A stretch of DNA of 64,000 bases from Polytrichum commune (lineage: Eukaryota; Streptophyta; Polytrichopsida; Polytrichales; Polytrichaceae), in NCBI GenBank assembly GCA_950295325.1, contig OX485805.1:18773501-18837500 (forward strand), written 5' to 3'. The position numbers and the translations under genes are program-made. This document shows, piece by piece, positions 36,316-48,320 of the stretch. The notes beneath the pieces were generated by a model. The model saw only the letters and a program-made list of their open reading frames with translations, did no database searches and had not been told where the DNA came from. How positions within the stretch are numbered: position 1 is the stretch's first letter; each line of letters starts with the position of its first letter.

Positions 36316-36619
36316 AAGGTGTGGTTAAGAAAGTCTTATCTAGATTGACCGGTCATTCACAAGGATATCCAATCATAAGTGTTGAAGATGAATGGGATCG
36401 ATGCCAACATGACACGTGTCCTCCTCTAACATTCTTTCTCATTTAAGTTCCATGTGTGAAGCCAAATTATTTTTATTGTAATGTGAAGTATTTTACTTGC
36501 AAATGTGAATAGCCTTGGGTTAGGGAACATAGTTTAGTTAACCATTGATAAATAAACATCAAGTTAACTTCACCTACAAGTGTGAACCCTCCCTATGGTA
36601 GAAACTCGGGGATTATTAT

Positions 36620-37470
36620 TTAGAACCAAATTAACCCTTCAACTTGGGGCCAAGGACTCCAAATTAGTTAGTAAGCTTAAACTGGGATGAATTGGCAACA
36701 AACCTAGAGGGAGCATGCAATTACTACCCCCCCCCCCCTCTCTAGATATTGTGATACACAATTTATGTATGCTTTGTAATAACTCTCTAAGTACATCATA
36801 TCAAGGGTAGTTCACCATACAAAGGTCACTCTTCTCCTCCTTGGTGTGGGTACTCAAACATGGCAAGAGGGAATTACCGCATACGAGTGTGCCTCACATT
36901 TATCCAACATGAAAACCTTGACATAGTATAAATCCGGAGGTTATTTTTTACCAATTCATTGACACTGGAAGTACACCATTTACACCTAATATAGTGAGTT
37001 GAAAGAAAGCATGGGTAGAATATATTATGATCCACTGTGATTTTTGTGTGGCTTGATATTTAGAATGGCTTAGAAATTGATAAAATATTAGTATTTATGT
37101 ACACAATAATAGAATGTTGAAATAGTAATAGTTATGGTGTATATAGATATTATACTTTTCAACCCACAATAAATCATGCTCATGTTAAATGGATTGATTT
37201 CATGTTCCTAGCTTTGAACATAAGCTTTAGTTATTAGGGTTCAAAAACGGTGTGGGTCAAGAAATGTCATATTGACTAGAAATATTGCAATATATCAAAA
37301 TTATAGTGGGCCACAATATTAAGTGTAAGAGGTGTAGTTTCAAAGAACATGAGTTTGTCTAGCCGAAGTCATTTGAGATGACTTTGGCCACAAACCTATA
37401 GGAGTCGAGTTTTATGTTGATGGATGAGAGATACGCTTGTATGCAGTGATTCCCCTTGGACTCTAAATAT
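36620..37470 (+). repeat. Family I repeat pieces
   Basis: 36620-36960 and 37330-37470 carry the family I phrases ('ccaaattagttagt', 'ctagaggga', 'gagtcgagttttatgttgatggatgagag'). A C12 run sits at 36727-36738, where other copies have short G or C stretches. Confidence 0.45.
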
Positions 37471-39628
37471 GGTGCCATCAAATTGAGGTGGACTTCACTA
37501 CTCTAAGGAGTAATCTTTTTTTGTGAATTAAGTATCGTATTGTCATTGTAAAATTGTGGAGCTTATGCATGCATGGAATTATGTCATCAATTATCAAATT
37601 GAGCGATGTGTATTAGAATGGCTAATGATGCCACACGAGCATGAAATAACAATGCAATAGTAGTGGGTTCATGAGGTAGAGGGTGGTTGTCAATATGGTC
37701 GCAACTAATGTTTATATTCTCTTCCCACGAAAGTAGAACCAAAGGGAGTAAACCACAATCACCACTTTTGTAATAACTCTTCCAACATGACATATCAAAA
37801 CCACCTTAATTTTAGTACCTATGATTAGAAGAACACCTACAATATTGTGTTTTTTAGCCTTTGAAGCATAATTGATATTAGTATATCACCTTATTTTTGT
37901 TGGGCCTTGTTGGTAAGCAAAAAACTATATCAACACAACTTAAAGTTTAAATTAGACACTTTATGAATAAAACTACTATTTTATTTTTGTCAATTCAATA
38001 AATTCATCATTAATGAACAAGAGAATGGCTCCCAATTAGGTTTGTTACCACAATACTTTGACACCATTATAGAAAAGGAACAACCCCCAATATTCAATGG
38101 GACCTTGCTTGAGTCATATGGTTGGAAAACACTTCCACATACTTCGTTTTTGGTATGACGTGGATTTGGTATCATTCATTCCTTTTCCAATATGTTTGCG
38201 GAATATTGTATTGTCATGGGAGAGGGGTACGAGTGCTAATGAATCAAAATTTCAATATAGGCAAAATAAAAATAAAAATAAAAATTGAAGTACACTAGGT
38301 CCACAATGTTGAAGCTCGTACAAAAAGAGGCTAGAGGAAAACTGAAATTGAATATTTGCAATCAACGAAAGCATACATAATATTACTTCACATATGTTGG
38401 GACTTGTCTGGGCCCAAGATCTAGGTGGTATTGTTCATGTATAAGTTGGGGGTATGCATTCGTTTCTTAGATTCAAGGTTATTACTTTAAACGGAATTTG
38501 CCTTCTAATGGCCACCCATCTAAGGTGTCGGTCCATGCAACCGTCCATTGTGATCAAAAAGTGATAAGTTTCCATCACTTACTGTTAGGGAGCCTCAAGT
38601 CTTTTTTTTCAATTGGATCATCAAGTTGACATTAGTCTCATGAAGGCAACTGCACTCTACCACTTTGGGGAATCAACCGCTTTGAAATCATCTGGATGTA
38701 CTTTCAACCTCATTAGCCACTCAATGAACTCTAAAATCAATGTTATTGTTGATGTCGACACCAATTGGACTTTACCCAGTTCATGTACTAGGTTGCCCGA
38801 TGCGGGGTTATGTTGCTAGCAATTGCTTTTAGCAAGCCTTACAAGGCCAACCACACCCTCCGAGCCTATAGTAAGGTCAAACAACATTAAAAGAAGTAAA
38901 ATAAACACAAAATAAAAATCAACGTCAATGTTGGAAATTGTTAAGTATAAAAAAAAATGGTTCACACTGGATTTGGATTTTTCAAACAAAAATGTTATCT
39001 ACTATGGTAGATGGTGCTAAAATCAACACCTCACCCAAAACCAACCCTTTCAAATCTTACACAATAAGTGTACATTGAATATGAGAATGTCACATCTTAA
39101 CATGAAGCTCATGTGTTGCTTTTAGTGAATCAAATGATAAAACTTTATACCCTTCTAACCTTACATACGGATTTCAAATACGACATATTTTGGTGTGTCG
39201 AAATTCCTTGTCAGTCTCCAATGATAAGTATCTTCTTAAAAAAATTATAAAGAAAAAAAACAAGCCTTATAATAATATGTATATGCTCATTGCTTAAAGT
39301 GATAGTTTGATCCCTAAAGGTTGAGGCAAATGTTTTTGTTCAGATAATCATTGTACATATCTATGTTTTGATCTTTTAACTTTGGACACATGGATGGCTA
39401 AGATTCTGTGATGACATTGTTAACTACACAAAGATGCCATCTGTATGGGTCCATCGCCATCCAAATTCCACCTTATATTGTTTCGACCTACTACATTGAT
39501 TGGGGTTTGATTGATGTAATAAACATGATCTCTCATAGCATATAAACGTGACTTTAGTTATTGTCAGGAGCTTGACATTGGAGGCAATGAGGTATGTATA
39601 GGCAACATATGAAGCACTGCATTAAACG
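37471..39628. other. Gene-poor stretch with a family L repeat
   Basis: 38995-39240 resembles 43785-44030 ('ggtagatggtgctaaa..caacac', 'ccaaaaccaac.c.tt', 'aaatcttacacaataa', 'ttcaaata..acat..tttg'). No gene is recognised; the frame at 38613-38819 has no family features. Confidence 0.4.
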
Positions 39629-39998
39629 TTGTATTTAGTGTCACCAATTCTATTTGTTTGGCTCAATACTAATTGTGCGTTGTCCGTATAGTGTCACCAA
39701 CACTAAATGTAAACCTAACATAATTTGTTATTGCTTGTTAAAAAAAACCTTGGGTATTATAGATTTACAACGTTGCAAATACTGTACATGTAACTTACTA
39801 GCTGATTTTTCATCCAAATTTCAATTATACCTGACAATATTTCATTACAATGATGTTAGGAGTTATTAGAATATACCAAACTAAAAGTGGTTGAACTAAA
39901 AGTAAGTTGGGATGACAATATATACTTATGAACTTATTCATAAGAAGTGTCACTAGAAAAGATGCCTCAATTGTGACATAAAATACCATATGACACTA
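39629..39998. mobile_element. TIR element family G, copy 1
   Basis: The ends carry inverted versions of 'tatttagtgtcaccaattcta' and 'tagtgtcatatggtattttatgtcac'. Relatives lie at 55450-55735, in part 54575-54740, and at 63735-64000 cut by the window end. Shared inner phrases are 'cttatgaataagt' and 'tgatttttcatccaa' or their inverse. Non-coding. Confidence 0.55.
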
Positions 39999-40019
39999 AA
40001 CCCTAAACCCTTGTCCACC

Positions 40020-40546
40020 TAATGTCCCCTCCCCACCTAACTTTAGCTAAGTCTAAAAGTTGGTTCTAAAAACACGGCCTTCACACCATCGACGTTATCC
40101 ACTGCCAAGCTTAACTAGCAAATGATGTGGCATGGTTTACAAAGTGGAGGTTTTAGGCCTCAAGCACTGACCCTCCCATCGGTACCTACACATGAGGCAA
40201 GAATGTAGGACCTTTAAAAGTGTCACCTCCCACCCGTGTGATTGGTTGCTTTTTAGTCTTAGCTATGCGGGCACGAAGAGCTTCATTAACAACAACCGAT
40301 GGCAAGATAGATGAGTAGTAAGGCATTTGGGGATGGGACAAAAACTACCCAACTTTCATTGCTTGGTTAACAAAACAATGAACATATGTGAAAGCTACTT
40401 AACTAAAACCTACTAAAAAATCTCCGGAGCAATTCTTGTAGGTGCATTGGGATAGCCGGATGCCTCCGCTATACCCGAGGGAGCTTTACTTGGTTTCTAG
40501 GAAATACTTTGGTTATTTGGTAAAGTCAGGTCGGGATGGGGCGTAA
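40020..40546 (-). mobile_element. TIR element family C, copy 2
   Basis: An inverted full-length match to 25976-26506, about 85-90% alike by eye. It ends next to the pogo-like element that starts at 40548, so the two abut. Confidence 0.75.
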
Positions 40547-40547
40547 C

Positions 40548-41108
40548 TACAATAGTCTCCCGCTTAAGTATCCACTTTGAACCAGAGCCATTGGTGCACA
40601 CTTAGTTGGTAGGTGCGTGCTTTACTCATATCACTTTTTAGACCCTCTTATTCAATGAATCGCAAAGGGAAATGGATGAAACCTTAGGCAACCCACTTGA
40701 CTGAAGCCCAACGATGTGAAATCATTGCAAAGTTGAGCAAGCTGAATCCGCCGAGCAAGCGGGCGCAAGGGTGGGAGTATGAAGTCAGTGAAGGCTCCAT
40801 CCGGAAAGTATGGGACAATCAGGAGAACATGTTGCAACGAACCGCAATAATGTCTAATGATGCCAAAACCCTAAACGGAAGTTGAACATATGTATGATGA
40901 ACCACAACGATCATTTGAGACATTTCAATGAAACATTAACAAACTAACATTGAATGTAAAGTGTAAAAAATTCATGCATTCGCGGAAAATGACTTTGCAT
41001 GACATGTTCATACAATAAAGTATGAACACTGATTTGTGTTAAAAAAATTGCGCACTTAACCGGGATGCATACTTAAACGAGTGCATACTTAAGCGGGGTA
41101 GTACTGTA
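40548..41108 (+). mobile_element. Pogo/Tigger-like element remnant with transposase N-terminus
   Basis: The left end (TACAATAGTCTCCCGCTTAAG, then TATCCACT) and the inverted right end (TACAGTACTACCCCGCTTAAG, then TATGCACT) match. TA lies at each outer edge, as in Tc1/mariner. The 561-bp body encodes only a short helix-turn-helix piece. It is probably an internally deleted Tigger-type element. Confidence 0.7.
40655..40885 (+). pseudogene. Pogo/Tigger transposase N-terminal HTH fragment (broken)
   Basis: The + strand frame has ATG 40655, then an in-frame TAG at 40685, then LTEAQRCEIIAKLSKLNPPS and onward. This fits the CENP-B/Tigger-type DNA-binding helix-turn-helix (EAQRCEII...VSEGSIRKVWDN). 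In intact proteins this domain binds the element's own ends and is followed by a DDE catalytic region, which is absent here. The stop codon and a frame end at 40885 make it a pseudogene. Confidence 0.65.
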
Positions 41109-41239
41109 CGAATGAACGAGGAGAACCAACAATTAATTATAGATAAAACAATTAAACTTGAGAAATAATCAGTTGAAGTTCAATACTTCACGGAAAGTAT
41201 CGCTCATTTTAGAGGAATATACCTAATATACCCTAATTA

Positions 41240-41310
41240 ATAAAGAAAAAACTGAAAGATGACAACATGTAACTAGTTGGACTTCGGAATGCTAAAATCT
41301 TGACCAAAGG
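41240..41310 (+). repeat. Family D repeat, partial copy
   Basis: Contains 'gacaacatgtaactagttggacttcgg' next to 'aaagaaaaaactgaaag', as in the right arm of the palindrome at 42.75-42.93 kb. The upstream part from about 41158 is also related. Confidence 0.5.
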
Positions 41311-41660
41311 CTGCTTCACACGGGGTCCCAAGTCCTAAGTCCCATGTCGCTTGAGGTCAATCCGTGCGATCTTAGTTTATGAGAGCATGGAAGTTGGGAC
41401 TTACCACTTCACATAGGTCCCAAGTCCTAAGTTCCAAATACGACATGGATGCCTACATGGCAACACTTTATGGAGGTGAGGCTCGGGACTTGTGTTGAGA
41501 GTTGGGTCAAGCAAAAAGCTAGACCCAATTCTCAACACAAGTCCTGTGAATATTTGTGCATTAAATAATCAAGATCCGACTTTAATGATAATTAACCATA
41601 TTCTAATGGTTTTTGGGGGCTTGAAAGTTGGGAGTTTGCCTCCATGTTGGGACTTGCTAA

Positions 41661-42161
41661 GGGCCACTTCACACATGACACTGAGAGCCGTGACCATTAC
41701 ATTTCAAGCACTCTCATTGGTGGAAAAGGCAAAGCCAGTCCAAGTTCCCTTCCCACTATCCTTGAGGGACCACTAGAGTATATGAATGCAAGATGGATGT
41801 AAAGTCTACATGGATTCCTACATGGCACCAATTGAATCATGATTCATGGTCACTTGCATTATTTTCAAAAACCACCTCTTGGAAGTAGGCCTGACACAAA
41901 ACCAGGAGACCATGGCACTCCGAATGCTCACAACCGTTGATTTATTCTATCATATCATGCGTAAGAACCCACATGAATAGAAGTTCATTGAAATAGCATT
42001 TGCTTAAGGGCCCGGTCACATGTGACTTCACACTACACTCGAGGATACGTGACCACACTACTACATGATGTTGGAAGTGTGTTGGGACGGCCTTTGGACA
42101 CTTTCTTTTGGGCTCTCACAACTTCATGGTCACGGCTCTTGGCTCGTGTGTGAAGTGGCCG
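41661..42161 (+). mobile_element. TIR MITE family A, copy 3
   Basis: Full length at 501 bp, with TAA at 41658-41660 and 42162-42164. Same internal order as the copies at 12109 and 24823. Non-coding. Confidence 0.85.
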
Positions 42162-42360
42162 TAACATGAGCGGGACTTGGGACTTGGGACTTGGAAAGCC
42201 TCCCCAGACACTACAATAAAGCCTGGCAGTAGACAATAACAGCCACGAGACCAAGCTGCTTCCTTATGCTTCTTATTAGTCCTGGCAGCTGATTGGGAAT
42301 GTCCGGTCTGTTCAGACTGACTCAAATGGGACACAAAGTGGGGGCTTCTTATTGTAAGTT

Positions 42361-42379
42361 ATATATATATATATATATA
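42361..42379. repeat. (AT)n microsatellite
   Basis: An uninterrupted AT run of about 19 bases, just past the family A copy. Confidence 0.9.
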
Positions 42380-42534
42380 GAGTACCTCAAATATCTGACT
42401 TCCAATAATTCCTTCCCATCGGCACATGTGAACATGCCACTAGCTTAACTTAATGCAACTTGTGTGGAGACCCATAAGTCCATTTTGAAAGCATTGGGCC
42501 TAGTCAATTACGATCAGTGATGAGGGAGATTTTT

Positions 42535-42930
42535 GGGCATAATCGGTTGAGATTCTAGTGTTTGCAAGTCCAACCGGTTACATGTTGACAACCTTCGGTT
42601 TTTCTATATTGATTTGAGGTATATTCCATAAATCCCTCTAAAGTGATCGGTAATTCTCTTGCAGTCTTGAACTTCAACCGGCTATTTTTCAAACTCAACC
42701 AGTTCATATGTAACTAACTACCGGTTCTCCCCGATTACGGTGATGAAGCGGCTGTTAGTTACAAATGAACTGGTTGATTTTGAGAAATGATCGGTTGAAG
42801 TGCAAGACTCCAGGAATTTCCAATCATTTTGGAGGAGATTATAGGATGTACATTACCCCAATTTGAGAAAGAAAGAAAAGCCGGCAAGATGACAACATGT
42901 AAACCGGTTGGGAATACTAGGGAATCGACC
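42535..42930. repeat. Large inverted repeat of family D (arms about 180 bp)
   Basis: The left arm (about 42535-42718) and right arm (about 42753-42930) are inverted diverged copies, each containing 'gattctagtgtttgcaagtcc' or its counterpart, 'aaccggttacatgttg' and 'gttcatatgtaactaac'. The centre of about 34 bp reads 'taccggttctccccgatt...aagcgg'. Single arms occur at 27336, 41240, 51130 and 63300. It may be a foldback element or two copies in head-to-head order. Confidence 0.7.
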
Positions 42931-43024
42931 GCTTATGCTCAAAAGTCTCCCTGGACTTTTCTTTTTTTCTTTTTCTTGAGACGGAAGGCCAACACAACCA
43001 ACGCCAAATGTATTAAACACCAAG

Positions 43025-43195
43025 AAAGAGAATGCGCCCTCACCAAGGGGAGGCAGGGCCCCACCGTCAAGTAAAAAGTAACACCAACCGACCCCACCAA
43101 GGACAACCCACCGGACCCACCAAGCCAAGGACCACCCCCACCCCACTGGCCAAGGACAACCCCCAAGCCACCCAAGACCACCCTCCCCCAAGGGT
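43025..43195. repeat. C/A-rich low-complexity tract
   Basis: From about 43050 to 43193 the + strand is almost all C, A and some G, built on 'ccaaggacaaccc' and 'ccaccaagccaaggacc' phrases. Both strands stay open across it for this reason alone; no protein is inferred. The flank at 42976-43024 has an inverted relative at 58995-59035. Confidence 0.6.
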
Positions 43196-45076
43196 AAGGC
43201 TACCTACCTATGTTGTCGTTTCCAGTTCCACTCAATGTGTACATTGTTCCTCCTACAAAGAATGTTCCTAGCACCCCAAGTTTGGTCAAATCCTTGGAAC
43301 ATGGCCGCACTTGGAAGTTTTGATTAATAAAAAAAGAAAAAACTTTGTGCTTTGGGATATGGGCTTTTGATTTCTTGATGTTTTAACAATTTGAAATGGT
43401 CTTGTTTTTATCTTCTATGGTTCTTCTTTGAAATGCATGTACCTTATGTGGTCCTATTATGAGTGCTTCCACCTCCACTTACAATTTTGGTCGTTGGATA
43501 TGATTTCATAGGGAATTGTCTCATTTAGTTAGTAAGTGCGATGAATCATCAAGATTGGCATTTCAAGTTCCGGATTGAAGTTGAGATATAACAGTCGTAA
43601 GAGGTGAAATTGAAGACTCTCCTCCTTTCTAAATGATCATGACATAGATCCTCCCAAATGAATTAGTTAATGGACCTCGAATGGTGTCTATGTTCAAAGC
43701 CCATTGTAGAATCTCATTTGTAACGCATGTTTTTTTAGTATTCGTTTGTAGCTACAACCCTTGTCAATTAAGAAAAATGGCCACATAAGGTGGATGGTGC
43801 TAAACCAACACTCCGTCCAGGGCCCACCCAAAACCAACACCTTTAAATCCTGCACAATAAATAAATAATGATTATGAGCGTCAAGTCCACCCCATTAACA
43901 TAATGCTCCTGTTAATTTTGGAGCATTCATCGATAAAATCTTTGAATCCTTATAACTTTTACATGCATGTTTCAAATAAAACATGCTTTGATGCACTAGA
44001 ATCCCCTTTCATGTGCTAATGAAAAACATCCATAACTTTATCAATCTAGTAATAGTAGATAACCTCAACATTTAATGTGGCACTTCTAGCACCATTTGCC
44101 TTAACCCTCTCTTTTGTCCAAAAAGAGAGGCCACCGTGGAGCCACTTCACGCATTCATCTAGGGGGGAGCCACTTGTATGAAGATTCTTTAATGTTTCAA
44201 GAATAAATAATTGGAAGTCAGAGTTCAATTATGTTATGATGTGAAGGAAAACGATTCCTCGGTAATTTTTTGAAGCTTGTAGAAGATCACTAAGACTTGA
44301 GGGAGGAAGCAAATGAGTGTTGCCCGTTGCAAAGATAAGCCATCTTTAGTAGTGTGGGCAACACCGTGATTCAAAAATGTTTCAAATTTGGCATTCAAGC
44401 TCATTGAGAAAGAGACTCACCGTATTGTCCATGAACTTTGACCACCTGTAGAATAGGCATATGAACTCCGAATTTGAAAATTCAAATACCCACACATGCA
44501 TAGTATATACAATTGTTTCAATTCTTCCTGAACTCTTGCATCCATCACATTATTTGAAATTAGAAAACAATAATTTCACCAGCTACCCCAACTTGAGAAC
44601 TTCAACTTTGTGATTATTGGATCTTCTCGAATTTTGGTATAACAAAGAATTTTCTTCACATATCTTCGTAATAGAGTTTTAGCACATACAAGTGGCCGAT
44701 CATAAAATATGTTGGTTTCAAGTGATAGTGAGCTGAATTGCCCTTGACATCAAGGGTGGTATGATGAGTCCAAGTTCGTTGAAATTCACCCTTTGGCAAT
44801 AAAAAAAAGGTTAAGGTCCATGAACCTACATACCTTAATACCTCAAGAAGAACCCAATTATTACTCCAACTTAGGGGTTGTTTACATCATGGGCCATGAA
44901 ATCATCCCTTGCTCCCCTAAAATATGTGATTGACTGTTGAACTCGTCCTAGGACCACTTATGTTTTCATAAAGGAAAGAACGTAAGAGTAACCATAAAAC
45001 TTGAGATCCCCAAAAGTCCTATTTTCAAGCCTACATTATCCACTATGATGGTCCAACAAGTTTTGAAGTGAGAGAG
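43196..45076. other. Gene-poor stretch with a family L repeat copy
   Basis: 43785-44030 pairs with 38995-39240. Nothing else is assignable. Confidence 0.4.
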
Positions 45077-45334
45077 GTCACCGAGACTCTCTTGCTGCAA
45101 AAGTCAGAGGACCATAGCAAATACACTTCGTTACAATTTTTTTCTTTTATATTGATTTACCAAAAATTACCATAGTTAAAAAGGGAAAACAAAAGAGAAG
45201 GCATTGTCACCGAGACTCTCTTGCTGCAAAAGTCAGGGGACCATAGCAAATAAACTTCGTTATAAATTTTTCTTTTATACTGATTTATCAAACATTACTA
45301 TAGTTAAAAAGGGGGAAAAAAGGCATGAAAATAG
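45077..45334 (+). repeat. Tandem duplication, period 129 bp
   Basis: 'gtcaccgagactctcttgct' starts at 45077 and again at 45206. The two units are about 90% alike by eye, including 'ccatagcaaata.acttcgtta' and 'ttaaaaaggg'. Confidence 0.85.
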
Positions 45335-45589
45335 GCCGAAAATTACCATATATGATGAAAACCATCACATCCACTTTTTGATGCATGGTCACTCCTCGAA
45401 ACACACATTTAGTTTACACCTCGTGAGCGTCCCAACTGCTTTCAAAACTACCATTCTTCATACATATGACCATGGGAAAAAAATGCCCTATGACATGGGA
45501 CAACTTTGGGGTCCATGATGTAAGCAACCCCTTAACTATTGCTCAAGGACGGCTCTAAGTAACGGGCAAGCAACGGCAATACAAGATGT

Positions 45590-45664
45590 AGGCTCATTCG
45601 CTCATTCATTCGCTCATTTGCTCATTCATTCATTCATTTATTCATTTATTCATTTATTCATTCG
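45590..45664 (+). repeat. (CATT)n-type microsatellite
   Basis: A run of cattcgct and cattcatt units grading into atttattc, about 75 bp. Confidence 0.85.
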
Positions 45665-45947
45665 TTTGAAGTGCTCGTTAATTGCACACACACTCAAGTG
45701 GAGTTGTTTTTTTTTGCTTGTGTGTATCATCCACGCTAAATTATTTGGAAGAGTGTCTACGATGATGCCACTATGATGGAGCATCAAGTCACCCAAAAAG
45801 TAAAGTAAGGTGGACACTTTGAGTTGCCAAAAGCATAAGCAAGCCGCCCCCACATGACGTTTTTGGGTGGCTTTTTCCGGTGCCATTTTCACGTTTCAAG
45901 CAACACCTGAGGACATAGCTCACAGCAAAAGCTTCTGCTACTGAGGA

Positions 45948-46539
45948 GGGCCACTTTCACACATGAGCCAAGAGCCGTGACCTTGTAATGGTGAGGACCC
46001 TTGACTCTCATCCAAAGGACGTACCATGGGTGTTGGGAACGCCGTTTTATGTAGTCACGGGCCCTCAAGCATAGTGTGAAGTGGGAATGGACCATGTTGC
46101 GGGACCGTTGCATATTTTGTTGGCGGAAAAAGAGGGAAGGATTTGGTTTAATATAACATGTCTTGAACTTTATCAATTTAAGAGAATTACTGGGTGGTGT
46201 TTGTCTGTCTTGGAATCTATTATGGAATCTGCCCTGCAATCTGTCCTGAAATATGTCATGCTGGAAAAGTAGATTAAAAAAGTCGTGGTCTCCCGAAGTA
46301 TGTGTCAGGCTCACCTCTTGGAGGTGGGTTTGACGCAAACTCCGGTAGACCATGCACCCTTGTCCACAACCTGCCATGTAGGACTCCATGTAGATTTTTC
46401 ATCCACGAACTTTTCTTTGGGCCTTTAGGCCTTCACTTCCTGGTGTGAAGTGAACTTGGACAGTCTCCGCCTTTTCGACCAATGAGAGCTCTTACATTGC
46501 CATGTTCAGGGGCCTTCAACCTTGTGTGTAAAGTGGCCC
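45948..46539 (-). mobile_element. TIR MITE family B, copy 2 (full length, inverted)
   Basis: Ends match GGGCCACTTYACACA at both sides, and the 592 bp align with 51326-51906 read on the other strand. TGA follows the right end and occurs just before the left end with a three-base offset, so the target duplication is not clean. Non-coding despite long frames. Confidence 0.75.
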
Positions 46540-46589
46540 TGAGGTTTGCGGGTTGAAACTTGGACTCGATGATAAATTTAGAGACACCT

Positions 46590-46885
46590 AAGGTGGATAG
46601 AGTGGCTCCATCTTCTTAATCGGACGCCTAGATTTGATTGGTTTGTGGTTCAATAAGGATCAAAGAGGAAACATGATGCAAACACATGTTTGAAAGAGTT
46701 TGGACTACATCTTCTAATATCAGTAACTACTCTCCACTCAATCACAAACACAATTGGGAGGGCTTATGTATTCACATAAGAAATTAACAAACATGCACTT
46801 CCGATAACCGTAACTACATAAGGGAAGGCCTGATTTTCAATCCGATTTTTGCGGATGTTTCATCGTAGATTTACAAATAAACACA
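46590..46885 (+). repeat. Dispersed repeat family E, copy
   Basis: Shares 'cttcttaatcgga', 'gtttgtggttcaataaggatcaaagag', 'actactctccactcaat', 'aattgggagggct', 'cacttccgataaccgtaacta' and 'gatgtttcatcgtagattt' with 49280-49550 and 62225-62510. Confidence 0.65.
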
Positions 46886-47200
46886 TGCACACCTTATATG
46901 ACTATGCTTTAGGTCCATACGCTTCTCAAGTTCAATCTTTTTGGTAATATATTCATTGTGCATGTCCTTTTTGAAAAAGTAAATTGGATTCCTCATGTGT
47001 TTGTTTTCCATACAAAATGGGGTTAAGTTTTTTCCTGCACATATCCTCCTCACTTGCTTCAAGTGTTGGAAATAGGCGCCTTTACCATAGTCAAAAGCTT
47101 TGCTTGTCCTTCGGGTAGTGTGGTGTGTTCACCAACACACGACACTGAGGAGGTAAAGGGTCATTGTGGCCGGGCAAAAATGGTCTCAAAGTCCTCTTAA

Positions 47201-48024
47201 CCCCTAAGTGCCCGAGCAACCATATATGGTTGACCAAAATTTTTGGCTCGTTTGTGTGTGGGCAGGAAAATTCCTTTGACCACGTAAATTTTTTTGGCGG
47301 GCAGTATGAAAGGGCAACTTTTGGATTGAGGCATTTTTTTACCAAAAAGAGTAAATATTCGATTTTAGAGAGGGTCGCAAAGGCATATATGTCCGTGATG
47401 TAGGGAATGGGTGGAGAAAGTGCTTTACTATTTCCTCAATGTTTCAGCTAATTGGACTATTGTACTTGTTTTTGACATCCAAAGAGTTCTCATTATTCAT
47501 TTCTTTTGAAAAGTGTCGTAGTGGAAAGAGTAAAAGAATTCCGTATTTTTTACCGTCGAATATTAGTATTCACAATTACCAATGTGAAGTAATTTGCAAT
47601 ATCAAATCGTCAAGTGTTAAAATAAAGAAAATGCATTTCAAGAATTGCAAGGAGGATTGCAAAATGATTGGGATAGCTCTATATGCATACATAGGGTCTT
47701 TGGAATCACATTTTCGTATTCTTTCACATGTTGGAGTTGTTCGTGTCACATCAAATTCCTAAAAACACTTATGAGCAAATCATACCAGCATTGTGGGGAG
47801 GGGCGGCATACAAAAAAAAGAATGTATGTTTCTCTTGTTTGAATCTCACAACTCTTATGCAATCTCAGTCTCAAAATTGGTATGCATACTAATAAACAAG
47901 TTCTTTAAACATCTATATGGTTAGATTTTGGATAAAAGACAAATTCCTCCATTGGGGATTATATTAAAGCCATGCACATATTTCTTAGGAAAAGTGCATT
48001 CCGAAAGGCTTGGGCACTTAGGGG
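47201..48024. mobile_element. PiggyBac-like TIR element, 824 bp, TTAA-flanked
   Basis: TTAA at 47197-47200 and 48025-48028 brackets inverted ends CCCCTAAGTGCCCGAGC (left) and, inverted at the right, CCCCTAAGTGCCCAAGC (16 of 17 alike). A TTAA target and CCC-starting ends are the mark of piggyBac. The interior (for example the frame 47439-47762) shows no recognisable transposase, so it would be non-autonomous. Only one copy is in the window, so the ends rest on the inverted repeat plus TTAA alone. Confidence 0.6.
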
Positions 48025-48129
48025 TTAAAGGCAAGGAAGGGGGGATCCAAAGGCTTTTTGGTTCATTGTCAGCCGTTTGCTGAGGTAAGCGGGCCTTAAA
48101 TGGATATATTCCAGCCATAAACCATAGGA

Positions 48130-48320
48130 TATGAAGCACCCAATTGATGCAAGATGGTTAGCAAATCATACCTACTTTCCTCATAGTTTTCAAGGCTCGT
48201 ATGAATCTCTTAATCATTGTCAAAGTGAAGATTATACGAGTTGTTAAATGATGATGTAGTCCGCTAGCCTCCCCCCCCCCCCCCCCCACACACACACACC
48301 ACACACACAATTAGAGTAGG
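48130..48320 (+). repeat. Family F repeat part, C17 run and (CA)n
   Basis: 'aagatggttagcaaatcata' to 'gaagattatacg' is like 53800-53900 and 62675-62770. A C17 run (48271-48287) follows in the place where the 62.8 and 63.0 kb copies also have C runs, then ACACAC repeats. Confidence 0.6.

Noticed and set aside
42853-43191. Gly/Trp-rich - strand frame of 112 codons
   Set aside because: It is produced by the C/A-rich low-complexity tract.
45889-46389. 166-codon - strand frame
   Set aside because: It lies almost wholly inside a family B MITE; the same peptide phrases appear in the copy at 51742-51972.
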